Source: Ferrimonas senticii DSM 18821
GTDB taxonomy: Bacteria; Pseudomonadota; Gammaproteobacteria; Enterobacterales; Shewanellaceae
DNA length: 64,000 nt
Direction of reading: 5' to 3'
Assembly: GCF_000422665.1 (NCBI RefSeq)
Contig: NZ_KE383898.1
Span: forward strand, 62,001 to 126,000
A program made the position numbers and the translations under genes. Below the pieces are notes generated by a model. It ran no database searches, was not told where the DNA came from, and saw only the letters and a program-made list of their open reading frames with translations. Positions 35,101-41,797 of the stretch are shown piece after piece (within the stretch, counting starts at the first letter, position 1; each line of letters opens with the position of its first letter).

Positions 35101-35243
35101 AAGGCAGGATCTTCGGTTTGCGCCAGTTGATTAAAGGCGCTGAATCCGGCGACTAAGATCAGCGCCAGTGACATGATCATCAAGCGTGGATTACGCACCA
35201 GAGCGGCGATGGCACCGGTCGGCTGTGCAGCGATGCGGTTCAT
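32106..35243 (-). CDS. RND-family efflux transporter, inner-membrane pump
   Basis: Proton-driven tripartite efflux pump of about 1045 residues. Two halves, each with a large periplasmic loop and hydrophobic helices. The transmembrane block VVGLVVALGIMVDNAIVVVDG matches the conserved region carrying the proton-relay Asp. N-terminal RNPRLMIMSLALILVAG is followed by TEDPAFSERFAAVQTAYPGATAERIEAQ, a form frequent in marine RND pumps. Overlaps its adaptor gene by 4 bases (ATGA). No TolC-type outer-membrane gene is here, so a distant TolC is probably used. Drug or solvent specificity cannot be told. Its stop codon lies four bases outside the MITE. Confidence 0.92.
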   Translation of the reverse strand: MNRIAAQPTGAIAALVRNPRLMIMSLALILVAGFSAFNQLAQTEDPAFSERFAAVQTAYPGATAERIEAQITEPLEAKLRTLEEIVKIESSSRPGISRITIELRDGISDMEQVWNKVRALNSEAASEFPAGSFEPLLDTQVSTAFTRIMALRWQGPGEVDLLALGRYSEALANRLRSLSGTDYVKVHGRQQEQISVRLSSAELQALGLSHDRLAQIIAAADSKGSAGSLSGRDARAQVEIAGELDSLDRIRQLPLRVGSSNQGIRLGDIASISRDYQQPLLDVALVNGEPAVLVAVRMLPQVRIDRWDPQVDQKIAELKQQLPSNIAIDTLFNQRQYTEQRLSDLALSLAQGFTLIVLVLLITLGLRSALLVATALPLTVLVTLTCMYYYGLPIHQMSVVGLVVALGIMVDNAIVVVDGIGQRKRRGLDAVAAVRSTLSHLWLPLLASTLTTVLAFAPIFLMPGPAGEFVGGIALAVSFALLASYAISHTLIAGLAGRFIAQQTPEKTSWWRSGIDLPRFSAAAERFMRRALLRPKLTIAIVTFLPLTGFWAATQLPEQFFPPSDRDMFQIDVWMPASASHQATTAVTQQIDDWLRQQPGIKQTAWNIGRNMPSFYYNQRPSERNVSNFANGMITAVDYQRANQLVPLLQAELDRRFPQAQVIVRRLEQGPPFFAPVELRLVGQELALLEQTGEQLRLMLQQQTEVSHTRSSLQTGLPRVQLQLNEQAVQAAGLDLAQVTQQIRGGLDGSVGGSIIEGPETVPVRVLLSDEQRADGSDLRNLSLVTPSGRYLPVSALGQLTVEPSRGSIPRRNGERINTVMAYIHAGVLPSQVLNQVQQQMAAQNFTLPAGIRLEIGGESAERDNAVGQLLSSVTLIMVALVSIVVLSFNSFRITAIILASALQSIGLGLLSVYLGGFPFGFNVMIGLMGLMGLAINAAIVILAELEQSTAARRGDVDATLAAVGRCSRHIGSTTITTIGGFMPLILAGGGFWPPFAIAIAGGTLLTTVLSFLAVPAAYRVTRRLPKVVQLTPKRRKPRENAQAA

Positions 35244-36376
35244 AGCGCGGCCTTAGTCACGGTCACCTGCTGGCCGGCTACCAGTCGCTGCAACCCTTCG
35301 GTCACCAGCAGTTCGCCCTCTTCGATGGCACCTTGCACCAAGGCGTGACGATCATTGCTGTGAATAATCTGAATATCACGTCGTTGCAGATGCCACTGGC
35401 CATCGGTTGCGGTGGCAACCATCAGATTCCAGCGCCCGCGCAGACCGCTAATCAGGGCGGAGATCGGCACTTGCACCACCTCGGCGTCGATGTTCTCGGT
35501 TAGCTCCAAATAGATTAGGTCGCCATCAAACCACAGTTGTTGCTGCGGCAAGGCAAAGCGCAGATCGACGGTGCGGGTGGTGGCGTCAACCGCTTTACTG
35601 CGGCCGATTAACTGCGCCGAAATTGGTTGTTGTTGGTGGCTTAATTGGTAGTCAAACTGATTGCCAACCTTGTTAAGCAAAGTAACCGGCACGCCAATCT
35701 TCGCTTCTGCCCCTTGGTTGGGCACCAGGGTAAACAGCGTTTGTCCGGCACTGACCACCTGACCTGGCGCCAATTGTCGTTGCGATACGGTGCCGCTAAA
35801 GGGGGCTTTCAGCACGCTCTTGTCCAACTGCAACTGGTTGCTGGTAAGCGCCGCTTGCGCCTGCTGCAACTGCGCCTGCAGACTGCGTTTGGCGCTGTTA
35901 AGTTCATCCAACTGTTGCTGTGATTGATAGCCTTGCTGCTGTAGTTGTAGCTGCCGTTCGAGGGTGCTTTGGTTCAGTTCAAGTTGCGATTGCAGTTGTT
36001 CGATGCTGGCCAGCAGCCGCTGGCGGTCACTGCGCAGCAGCGCGGTGTCTAAGCTAGCTAACTGTTGACCGGCTGCAACGGTATCGCCGGCGGCGGCGTT
36101 GATGTTGGCGACTTTGCCGGCAAGCTCGAAACCGACATTACTGGTCTGTTGGTTGTTGATGGCGCCGACTAGCCGATGCAGACGTTGATAATGGCTTTGA
36201 TACTCGATGGCGTGGGTAGTGACCGCAGTGGCTGCGCTGTTGCTGGTGGCCTCGGCTGCAGTGGGTTGGCAGCCGCTAATCAGGATCGGCCACAACATGG
36301 TGGCAGCAGCGAGAACCAGCGGTTTGCGGGACTTACGGGATGGCCGAGTAGGCGCAGTCTGAACTGAAGATGGCAT
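35240..36376 (-). CDS. RND efflux membrane-fusion protein (lipoprotein)
   Basis: Periplasmic adaptor linking the RND pump to an outer-membrane channel. 378 residues; signal sequence with lipobox LISGC gives a lipid-anchored Cys36. The middle is a long Gln-rich coiled coil (about residues 115-190), flanked by lipoyl-like halves GKVANINAAAGDTVAAGQQLASLD and LKAPFSGTVSQRQLAPGQVV. It is first in the operon, with the pump gene overlapping by 4 bases. Divergent from the TetR gene with two repeats between. Confidence 0.92.
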   Translation of the reverse strand: MPSSVQTAPTRPSRKSRKPLVLAAATMLWPILISGCQPTAAEATSNSAATAVTTHAIEYQSHYQRLHRLVGAINNQQTSNVGFELAGKVANINAAAGDTVAAGQQLASLDTALLRSDRQRLLASIEQLQSQLELNQSTLERQLQLQQQGYQSQQQLDELNSAKRSLQAQLQQAQAALTSNQLQLDKSVLKAPFSGTVSQRQLAPGQVVSAGQTLFTLVPNQGAEAKIGVPVTLLNKVGNQFDYQLSHQQQPISAQLIGRSKAVDATTRTVDLRFALPQQQLWFDGDLIYLELTENIDAEVVQVPISALISGLRGRWNLMVATATDGQWHLQRRDIQIIHSNDRHALVQGAIEEGELLVTEGLQRLVAGQQVTVTKAAL

Positions 36377-36404
36377 CGTCTTGCGTCACTTTAAATCGCT
36401 TAAG

Positions 36405-36424
36405 TACTGGACAGTCTAGTTTGC
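36405..36424. promoter_or_regulatory. Candidate TetR-family operator, site 1
   Basis: TACTGGACAGTCTAGTTTGC. It contains the imperfect palindrome ACTGGAC-N-GTCTAGT. Near-copy at 36429-36448, 24 bases away (about two helical turns). It lies just upstream of the adaptor gene start at 36376. Confidence 0.65.
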
Positions 36425-36428
36425 AAAA

Positions 36429-36448
36429 TACTGGACTGTCTAGTTTAC
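36429..36448. promoter_or_regulatory. Candidate TetR-family operator, site 2
   Basis: TACTGGACTGTCTAGTTTAC, two bases different from site 1, with the same 15-bp dyad centred on the variable base. It lies 34 bases before the TetR ATG at 36483. Placement between the divergent genes fits autoregulation plus pump control. Confidence 0.65.
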
Positions 36449-36482
36449 TTGTAAATTATTGGTTAATGGTTAGTTGGCAGTT

Positions 36483-37106
36483 ATGGAGCTAAAACTTTCC
36501 CCGCGAAGTTTGCGAAAGCGCGAGCAGATCATCGACGCCGCAGGCGAGTTGTTTACCAGTCACGGTTACTTTGAAACCAGCATGGATCAGATCGCCGCTG
36601 CCGCCGAGGTGTCAAAACAAACGGTATACGCTCACTTTGGCAGCAAGGATGAATTGTTCACTCATTGCATTGAACAGCGCTGTTCTGAGGTGTCGGTCAC
36701 ACCACCGCAAATATGTGCTGGGGAAGATCCCAACAAACAGATGGTTGAGTATTGCTTGCAGTTAAGCGAAATGATGCAATCTGAACCGGCGCTGTACGTG
36801 CTGAGGTTATGTGTAAGCCAAGCGGAAACTCACCCTCAGTTGTCACAGCGTTTTTTTGCCGCTGGACCTCGGTGTTTGGCGGATCAGTTAGCGGCATGGT
36901 TGACTGCCTTGGACGGTCAACATGGCTGGCAATTTACTGATCCCCACAGCGCCGCCGAGCAATTAATGGTGCTGATCAAAGGAATGGTTGGATTGCGCCT
37001 AGAATTAGGCTTGCAAGGAGAAACCGAAAGTCAGCGGCGACAACGAATCGAACAAGCGGTTCTGCTTTTTAGTCGAGGCTATCGACAGCAGGACGGCACA
37101 TTCTAA
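36483..37106 (+). CDS. TetR/AcrR-family transcriptional regulator
   Basis: One-component repressor, most likely of the divergent RND efflux operon. About 207 residues from the ATG at 36483 (MELKLSPRSLRKREQII); a TTG three codons upstream is the alternative. Helix-turn-helix region: IIDAAGELFTSHGYFETSMD and VSKQTVYAHFGSKDELF. The C-terminal half is a ligand-binding helix bundle of the AcrR-like type. Two candidate operators lie directly upstream. Inducing ligand unknown. Confidence 0.9.
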   Translation: MELKLSPRSLRKREQIIDAAGELFTSHGYFETSMDQIAAAAEVSKQTVYAHFGSKDELFTHCIEQRCSEVSVTPPQICAGEDPNKQMVEYCLQLSEMMQSEPALYVLRLCVSQAETHPQLSQRFFAAGPRCLADQLAAWLTALDGQHGWQFTDPHSAAEQLMVLIKGMVGLRLELGLQGETESQRRQRIEQAVLLFSRGYRQQDGTF

Positions 37107-37120
37107 TTAAGTGAGATAGC

Positions 37121-38002
37121 ATGAAAGCGATAGCAGCACTGTTGCTGGCGTCTACTGCGACCGCAGTAGCAGCCCAACCACATTACGCGCAAGGTGACTT
37201 TAACCTTTGGGCTCTGAAGGTATACGGCGTAAGCGGTTCTGAATCCGACGTTGAGCGTGGCGGTAAACTGAAAGAGCACGCCGTTGGCGGCTCGCTGCAG
37301 TACATGACTCCAATCGGCCACGGCCGCATGTTGGGTGGCGGTATCGAGATTGACAAACGTACTCTGGATTTCTCTGGTGCAACTGGCCTGCCTGCTGCGC
37401 TGGGTCAACTGAATGAGCGTCTGCGTTACCAAGCGGCCATCGCTTACATCCAGCCACTGAACAAAGAGTGGAGCATGATGCTAAGCCCAGCGATCAACTG
37501 GTCTTACGCTGATGAAGCCAGCGCTGCCGATGGCTTTGGTTACAGCTTGGTGGCAATCACCAACTACAGCGGCTTTGAAGGCATGAAACTGGGCTTTGGT
37601 TTGGCCTACAGCGATGGCCCTGCAGAGGACAACATCGCGCCGTTTATCTCCATCGATTGGCAGATCAACGACAAGTGGCGTCTGAGCAGCCCATTCGACG
37701 CGGGCTTTAACGGCAAGGCCGGTTTGGAACTGTCTTACCAATACAGCCCAAGCATCACCGTGGGTGCGGGTGCGGGTCTGCGTACTGACCAATTCGCGGT
37801 GGATGCCAACACTGCCATCCAGCAAGACATGCCTGTCGGTTACGTGCGCGCCAGTTACAACTGGAGCCCACAAGCGACTGTCAGCTTGCTGATGGGCTTC
37901 CGCAGCGCGGCTGATCTGACCGTGTACCAGAATGGCAACGAAACCGATTACGAGATCGATGCCAGCGGCCTGTTCGGTCTGTCAATGGATTACAAATTCT
38001 AA
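37121..38002 (+). CDS. Outer-membrane beta-barrel protein (DUF6268-like)
   Basis: 293 residues with a signal peptide ending AVAA and many alternating short beta strands (YVRASYNWSPQATVSLLMGF), closing with DYKF and a terminal Phe, the outer-membrane insertion signal. It resembles the DUF6268 family. Function unknown. The gene starts only 14 bases after the TetR gene and in the same direction, so it may be co-regulated with it. Its codons (CTG, GGT/GGC, CGT) suggest fairly high expression. It is not TolC-like: no long helical coil is seen. Confidence 0.75.
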   Translation: MKAIAALLLASTATAVAAQPHYAQGDFNLWALKVYGVSGSESDVERGGKLKEHAVGGSLQYMTPIGHGRMLGGGIEIDKRTLDFSGATGLPAALGQLNERLRYQAAIAYIQPLNKEWSMMLSPAINWSYADEASAADGFGYSLVAITNYSGFEGMKLGFGLAYSDGPAEDNIAPFISIDWQINDKWRLSSPFDAGFNGKAGLELSYQYSPSITVGAGAGLRTDQFAVDANTAIQQDMPVGYVRASYNWSPQATVSLLMGFRSAADLTVYQNGNETDYEIDASGLFGLSMDYKF

Positions 38003-38030
38003 GTCGCTGACTTAGGGTTTTAGTTAACAA

Positions 38031-38066
38031 AAACGGCTCGTGGATTTCTCCGCGAGCCGTTTTTTA
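38031..38066 (+). terminator. Terminator after the beta-barrel gene
   Basis: Stem AACGGCTCG / CGAGCCGTT with inner GGA/TCC pairing at 38042-38050, followed by a run of T residues to 38065. Confidence 0.8.
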
Positions 38067-38086
38067 TTGGCGCTAACCGGGTGGCC

Positions 38087-38665
38087 TTATTTGCCGAGCA
38101 TCTTGTTCTTCAGCTTCTTATCGGCAGGATCGTCACCCAACCAGATGCTAAACAGCGTTTGGCGGAAGTCATCACCTTCGATTTTGGTCAGCAGTTGGCC
38201 GTTTTTGTAGGCATCGATACCAACCCCAGGTAGCGACACTAAAGTAAACTGGTCGCCAACCGCAATGGCTTCATCAAACACCGCCACAAAGGCGTCTAGA
38301 CGTTGGCGCAGCGGTGCCACATTACCGTCGCTGGCTTGTTCAAAGCCCTCTTCGATGGTATCGATCATCCGCTCGGAAGTGATCATGTCGGATAGGATAT
38401 TCAGGCGTACTGCACTGACGGCGTTACCGGCAATCACCGCTTCGGCGGATAAGCCGCTTTGCTCGGCATACAGTGCGCCAACATACAGATCCATAAAGAA
38501 CTTAGAGCGCACACCTGCGCCGTAGTAGCTCAGTGACTGCTCGCCAACTTGGATTTGATTGGCCAGCGTTACGTCGGCGACGGTATGGGCTTGTGAGGCG
38601 GCGGTAGCGGTCATAGAGGTGGCAGAAGTAGCTGCCAGCATCAGCGCAAGTAGAGTCTTTTTCAT
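38087..38665 (-). CDS. Chalcone isomerase-like exported protein
   Basis: 192 residues with a signal peptide ending ATA or TAAS. The family (PF16036, chalcone-isomerase-like) is a fold relative of the plant enzyme but without proven isomerase activity in bacteria. Features are YYGAGVRSKFFMDLYVGALYAE and the C-terminal LFSIWLGDDPADKKLKNKMLG. Probably periplasmic; fatty-acid binding has been proposed for relatives. It stands alone, ending near the terminator of the preceding beta-barrel gene. Confidence 0.85.
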   Translation of the reverse strand: MKKTLLALMLAATSATSMTATAASQAHTVADVTLANQIQVGEQSLSYYGAGVRSKFFMDLYVGALYAEQSGLSAEAVIAGNAVSAVRLNILSDMITSERMIDTIEEGFEQASDGNVAPLRQRLDAFVAVFDEAIAVGDQFTLVSLPGVGIDAYKNGQLLTKIEGDDFRQTLFSIWLGDDPADKKLKNKMLGK

Positions 38666-38742
38666 CAGCGGTACATCATGCTGTTATCAAGGAAATTGCG
38701 CTAAGGGTGCATCCAGCCAGCGACGGCGGCAACACAAAACTG

Positions 38743-38769
38743 GCTCGACCAGTGGTTTACTGGTCGAGC
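38743..38769 (-). terminator. Terminator overlapping the end of the DUF2919 gene
   Basis: Perfect 11-bp stem GCTCGACCAGT (38743-38753) / ACTGGTCGAGC (38759-38769), loop of 5. On the minus strand it runs into CAGTTTTG. The gene's TAA stop at 38757-38759 sits in the loop and stem. Confidence 0.65.
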
Positions 38770-39224
38770 AACTCCCCTTGGTGAGAAAACAGCAGTCGAC
38801 AGCTGCGGCTTTTCAGCAAATACCATAGGCTCCAAAGGCTTAGCAGTAGCACCAGTGCCGGCCCCAATACAAACTGGCCATGATGTTGCCAGAACTGATA
38901 CAACTGCAGCACCAGATCCAGCAGCAGTGAGGTTACTAGCAGCCAATAACCTTGGCGCCAAATTGGGCCGATCCACGCCAATCGATGCCGCAGCCCCTGC
39001 AGCCACAATAACAGTAGCGCCGGTATGCCAATCGCGAGTCCAAGATAAAACGCGCTGCGATTGGGATAGAACAGGGCAAGCAGATCAGAGCCGCTTTCGC
39101 CACTGCTGATAGCACCAATAAACAGCAGCCAAGTGCGGCACAGTAGCAGCAGGCACAGATACAACCATGGGCTGGGGCGAAACCAACCAAAGTCGTTTAA
39201 GCGGTGAAGAGGCAGATGGCGCAC
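38757..39224 (-). CDS. DUF2919 family inner-membrane protein (YfeZ-like)
   Basis: 155 residues with about four hydrophobic segments. The N-terminal LNDFGWFRPSPWLYLCLLLLCRTWLLFI is the DUF2919 signature. Starts at a GTG. Function unknown. Its end overlaps a hairpin terminator. No operon partner. Confidence 0.82.
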   Translation of the reverse strand: MRHLPLHRLNDFGWFRPSPWLYLCLLLLCRTWLLFIGAISSGESGSDLLALFYPNRSAFYLGLAIGIPALLLLWLQGLRHRLAWIGPIWRQGYWLLVTSLLLDLVLQLYQFWQHHGQFVLGPALVLLLSLWSLWYLLKSRSCRLLFSHQGELLDQ

Positions 39225-39308
39225 GGCAGTTCCAATAGGTTACTTCTAAGGTCGATATTGGGGATAACTGCCAGTAATTCAATACTGTTTCGCAGGTCGT
39301 GGCAAAAG

Positions 39309-39340
39309 TGAAAAACAGACGCCGAGCGAAAGCTCGGCGT
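39309..39340 (-). terminator. Terminator of the DUF2057 gene
   Basis: Stem ACGCCGAGC (39319-39327) / GCTCGGCGT (39332-39340), loop of 4. On the minus strand it is followed by CTGTTTTTCAC. Confidence 0.7.
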
Positions 39341-39363
39341 TGTTGTTAGGGCATTAAGCCGAA

Positions 39364-40164
39364 TTACAGGTTCTGTACCGCGTAGGTCATAAACGCCTTA
39401 CGGGTCTGCTCATCAGACTTTTCGAACCAGTAGCGCAACATGCTCAGCGGTTGGCTGTCGCCTAGATGATCCATGGTGGCAATCCCGCCCATATATTGCA
39501 CTGCCCAAGAGGCAAAGTTAGCGCGGGCGGATTTGTCCGCTTCGCCCCACCAGTAATGCAGCATGGTTTGTGGTTGACTGGCAGGCACGCTGATCGCAGG
39601 CGCAGTGGCAACGGCGGCGGTGCCGGTAGCGGCGACCACCGGATCAACTGGCGCCGCAGGTTGGCTTACTGCTGGTACCACGCCGCCGGTGGCGACGATC
39701 GCTTCAGCATTGGCGTTTGGATTTTGTCCCAACACTTGGTTAAAGATCCCGCTTGGTTTGGCTTCCGTCAGCAGCATGTCGAACATCACTTCGTTGCCAT
39801 TGTTGTCCAGCAGCGTAACTTGCGGGTTAGCGGCGAACGCCTTGGCGCTTTTCTCATCGACCACGTTGCCGACGGCTTTGAGGTGATAATCCTGATCCGC
39901 TGCGGCGTCAAAAGTCAGCACAAAGGGGGCGGATTTCACTTTAAGGTGGCCATCGCCGATGCTTTCTGCCACTAGATCTTTGTAGATGATTGCCACTTTG
40001 TTGTTGCCATCTTGCAGCGCTTCGCTGTCGTTGTGGCTAAATAGGGAAGAGCTAACGGTTTTGCCGTTGATCGCCACAAATTCAAACTCTTGAGGAATGT
40101 TGAGATCGCCTGCTTGGGTCAGCGGAGCGACGGCCAGCAAGGCCAGTGACAGAGCCTTTTTCAT
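39364..40164 (-). CDS. DUF2057 (YccT/CsgI-like) exported protein with duplicated C-terminal motif
   Basis: 266 residues with a signal peptide ending TQA. N-terminal two thirds is a DUF2057 domain (IPQEFEFVAINGKTVSS..., VAIIYKDL...). E. coli YccT/CsgI has been linked to curli regulation, but that is not shown here. After a Pro/Ala/Thr/Val-rich linker come two copies of a 28-residue helix motif: MLHYWWGEADKSARANFASW and MLRYWFEKSDEQTRKAFMTY. AGGA precedes the ATG. Role unknown; the duplicated tail may bind another envelope component. Confidence 0.82.
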   Translation of the reverse strand: MKKALSLALLAVAPLTQAGDLNIPQEFEFVAINGKTVSSSLFSHNDSEALQDGNNKVAIIYKDLVAESIGDGHLKVKSAPFVLTFDAAADQDYHLKAVGNVVDEKSAKAFAANPQVTLLDNNGNEVMFDMLLTEAKPSGIFNQVLGQNPNANAEAIVATGGVVPAVSQPAAPVDPVVAATGTAAVATAPAISVPASQPQTMLHYWWGEADKSARANFASWAVQYMGGIATMDHLGDSQPLSMLRYWFEKSDEQTRKAFMTYAVQNL

Positions 40165-40274
40165 GAAAGTTCCTATGGTGTTAGGGCGAATCGCCGATGA
40201 TGGCCATTCTGCTGCCCTGAATGTGCAAATGCTATTCGACTTTGAGTGGGCGTAATGCCAGCGCTCAATTGCGC

Positions 40275-40904
40275 CTAGTCGCGATTCTTTTCAAGCCAAG
40301 CGATGCGTTGTTCGATATAGCTCATCGCTTGCCGACATTTCCCTAAACGAGCGTGCGTCTTTAGGATCAACTGCTGTTGTTCGATTTTGTCGGTGCCTTG
40401 ATAAATGTCAAGTTGCTGTTCCATCACTGTGATCTTTTGCTGCAACTGGCTTTCCCAGTTCTGGTGCTTGCGCAGCTCCGCATACAGCTGGTGACTGGAA
40501 TTCATTACCGATTTGGCAATCCATTGGTATTGGTTGTCTTGGCCGCTATACCGCCGCCGTCCCGCGGCTTGTTGTAAACCACGGGTGGCGGTGTCGGTGT
40601 TTGCCATAGCGTGCACAAGGGCTTCAAAGCGATCGCTAAAACGCTGACAGGCAAGTGCCAGCGCATCGCCGCTGGCGTTGATCTGCAGCAGTTGTTCAAT
40701 CTGCTTAAGATCGCGCTTTAACACCTGCATGCAACCGCTAAGGGTCGCGCCTTGTTGCTCAAACAGCTGTTCATGGAAGCGGCTTTTGTGATTCAGCCAT
40801 TTCTTATTGTTGTCTGACAGCGAGGCGTCATGCTGCTGCAGTTGCTGTTCTAACTGAGTGAGTTTGTCGCGTAATTGCTGCAGCTGTTTGACGCCAATGC
40901 TCAT
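40275..40904 (-). CDS. priC: Primosomal replication protein PriC
   Basis: Replication-restart factor that helps load DnaB at stalled forks. 209 residues, rich in coiled coil. It aligns by pattern with E. coli PriC: FHEQLFEQQGATLSGCMQVL near the N terminus and LGKCRQAMSYIEQRIAWLEKN at the C terminus (E. coli ARCRHALEKIENRLARL). Identity is modest, so the call rests on that pattern and length. Encoded between DUF2057 and the YfcA-type permease, same direction. Confidence 0.8.
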   Translation of the reverse strand: MSIGVKQLQQLRDKLTQLEQQLQQHDASLSDNNKKWLNHKSRFHEQLFEQQGATLSGCMQVLKRDLKQIEQLLQINASGDALALACQRFSDRFEALVHAMANTDTATRGLQQAAGRRRYSGQDNQYQWIAKSVMNSSHQLYAELRKHQNWESQLQQKITVMEQQLDIYQGTDKIEQQQLILKTHARLGKCRQAMSYIEQRIAWLEKNRD

Positions 40905-40938
40905 TCGCTTTCATTACCTTGGGTTAGGTTGATGCGGC

Positions 40939-41712
40939 CTATAGCCAAGCTTCGTAGGCCAGTTTAGCGGCGATGATCATCACCATGGTGATAAACACCG
41001 GCCGGATAAATTTGCTGCCAAACCGAATCGCCGAGTTCGCCCCTAAGAAGGCGCCGACCATGATCGATACCCCCATGATGATGCCGATGCCAAAATTAAC
41101 GTGACCAAGGGCGATAAAGAACCCCAGTGAACAAGCGTTACTGACAAAGTTCATGCAGCGGGCGAGGCCAGAGCTTAACAGGATATTCATCTTGTACAGC
41201 CCCATATTCGATGCGGTCCAAAAGGCACCGGTGCCGGGACCGGCAAAACCGTCATAAAAGCCGATGGTCAGGCCTTGACCCCATTGGCGGCGGTACAGTT
41301 GCGCGGTGCGCTCTGGCAGATGGTCGTTGTCGGTTTTCGGGCTGCGGTTACATAGGCTGTAGATGGCGATGCCGATGATCAGCAGCGGCAAAATTTTATC
41401 CAGCCACGAGACACTGATTAAGTCGACCACTAAGGTGCCAATCACCGCGCCGATGGCGGTTGCCGCCACCGAGCGTTTCCAAAAATGCGGGTTAAACAGT
41501 TGCTTGCGATAGAAGGTCCAACCGGCGGTGGCGCTGCCAAAGCTGGCGGCCAATTTGTTGGTACCCAAGGCCAAGTGCGGTGGCAATCCGGCGGTGAGCA
41601 GCGCCGGAATGGTTAATAAGCCGCCGCCGCCGGCGATGGCATCCACAAAACCGGCAACAAAAGCCACCGCCGCCAGCGCAGCGATGACATCCATGGAAAG
41701 CAACAACTCCAC
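40939..41712 (-). CDS. TSUP/TauE-SafE family membrane protein (YfcA-like)
   Basis: Inner-membrane permease of the TauE/SafE family, associated with sulphur-containing anions; E. coli YfcA is the closest named relative. Hallmarks: GFVDAIAGGGGLLTIPALLTAGL near the N terminus and the repeated GFYDGFAGPGTGAF half-site. About 257 residues from a GTG at 41712, preceded by AAAGAG; a longer start at 41745 or shorter ATG at 41694 are possible. About eight hydrophobic segments. Substrate unknown. Confidence 0.9.
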   Translation of the reverse strand: MELLLSMDVIAALAAVAFVAGFVDAIAGGGGLLTIPALLTAGLPPHLALGTNKLAASFGSATAGWTFYRKQLFNPHFWKRSVAATAIGAVIGTLVVDLISVSWLDKILPLLIIGIAIYSLCNRSPKTDNDHLPERTAQLYRRQWGQGLTIGFYDGFAGPGTGAFWTASNMGLYKMNILLSSGLARCMNFVSNACSLGFFIALGHVNFGIGIIMGVSIMVGAFLGANSAIRFGSKFIRPVFITMVMIIAAKLAYEAWL

Positions 41713-41797
41713 AATCTGAATCTCTTTATGATTGGCAGCAATCACCGTGCCATCGCCATCAATTGTGGGCGATAACCAAGCGAAATGGCTGGCCTTA

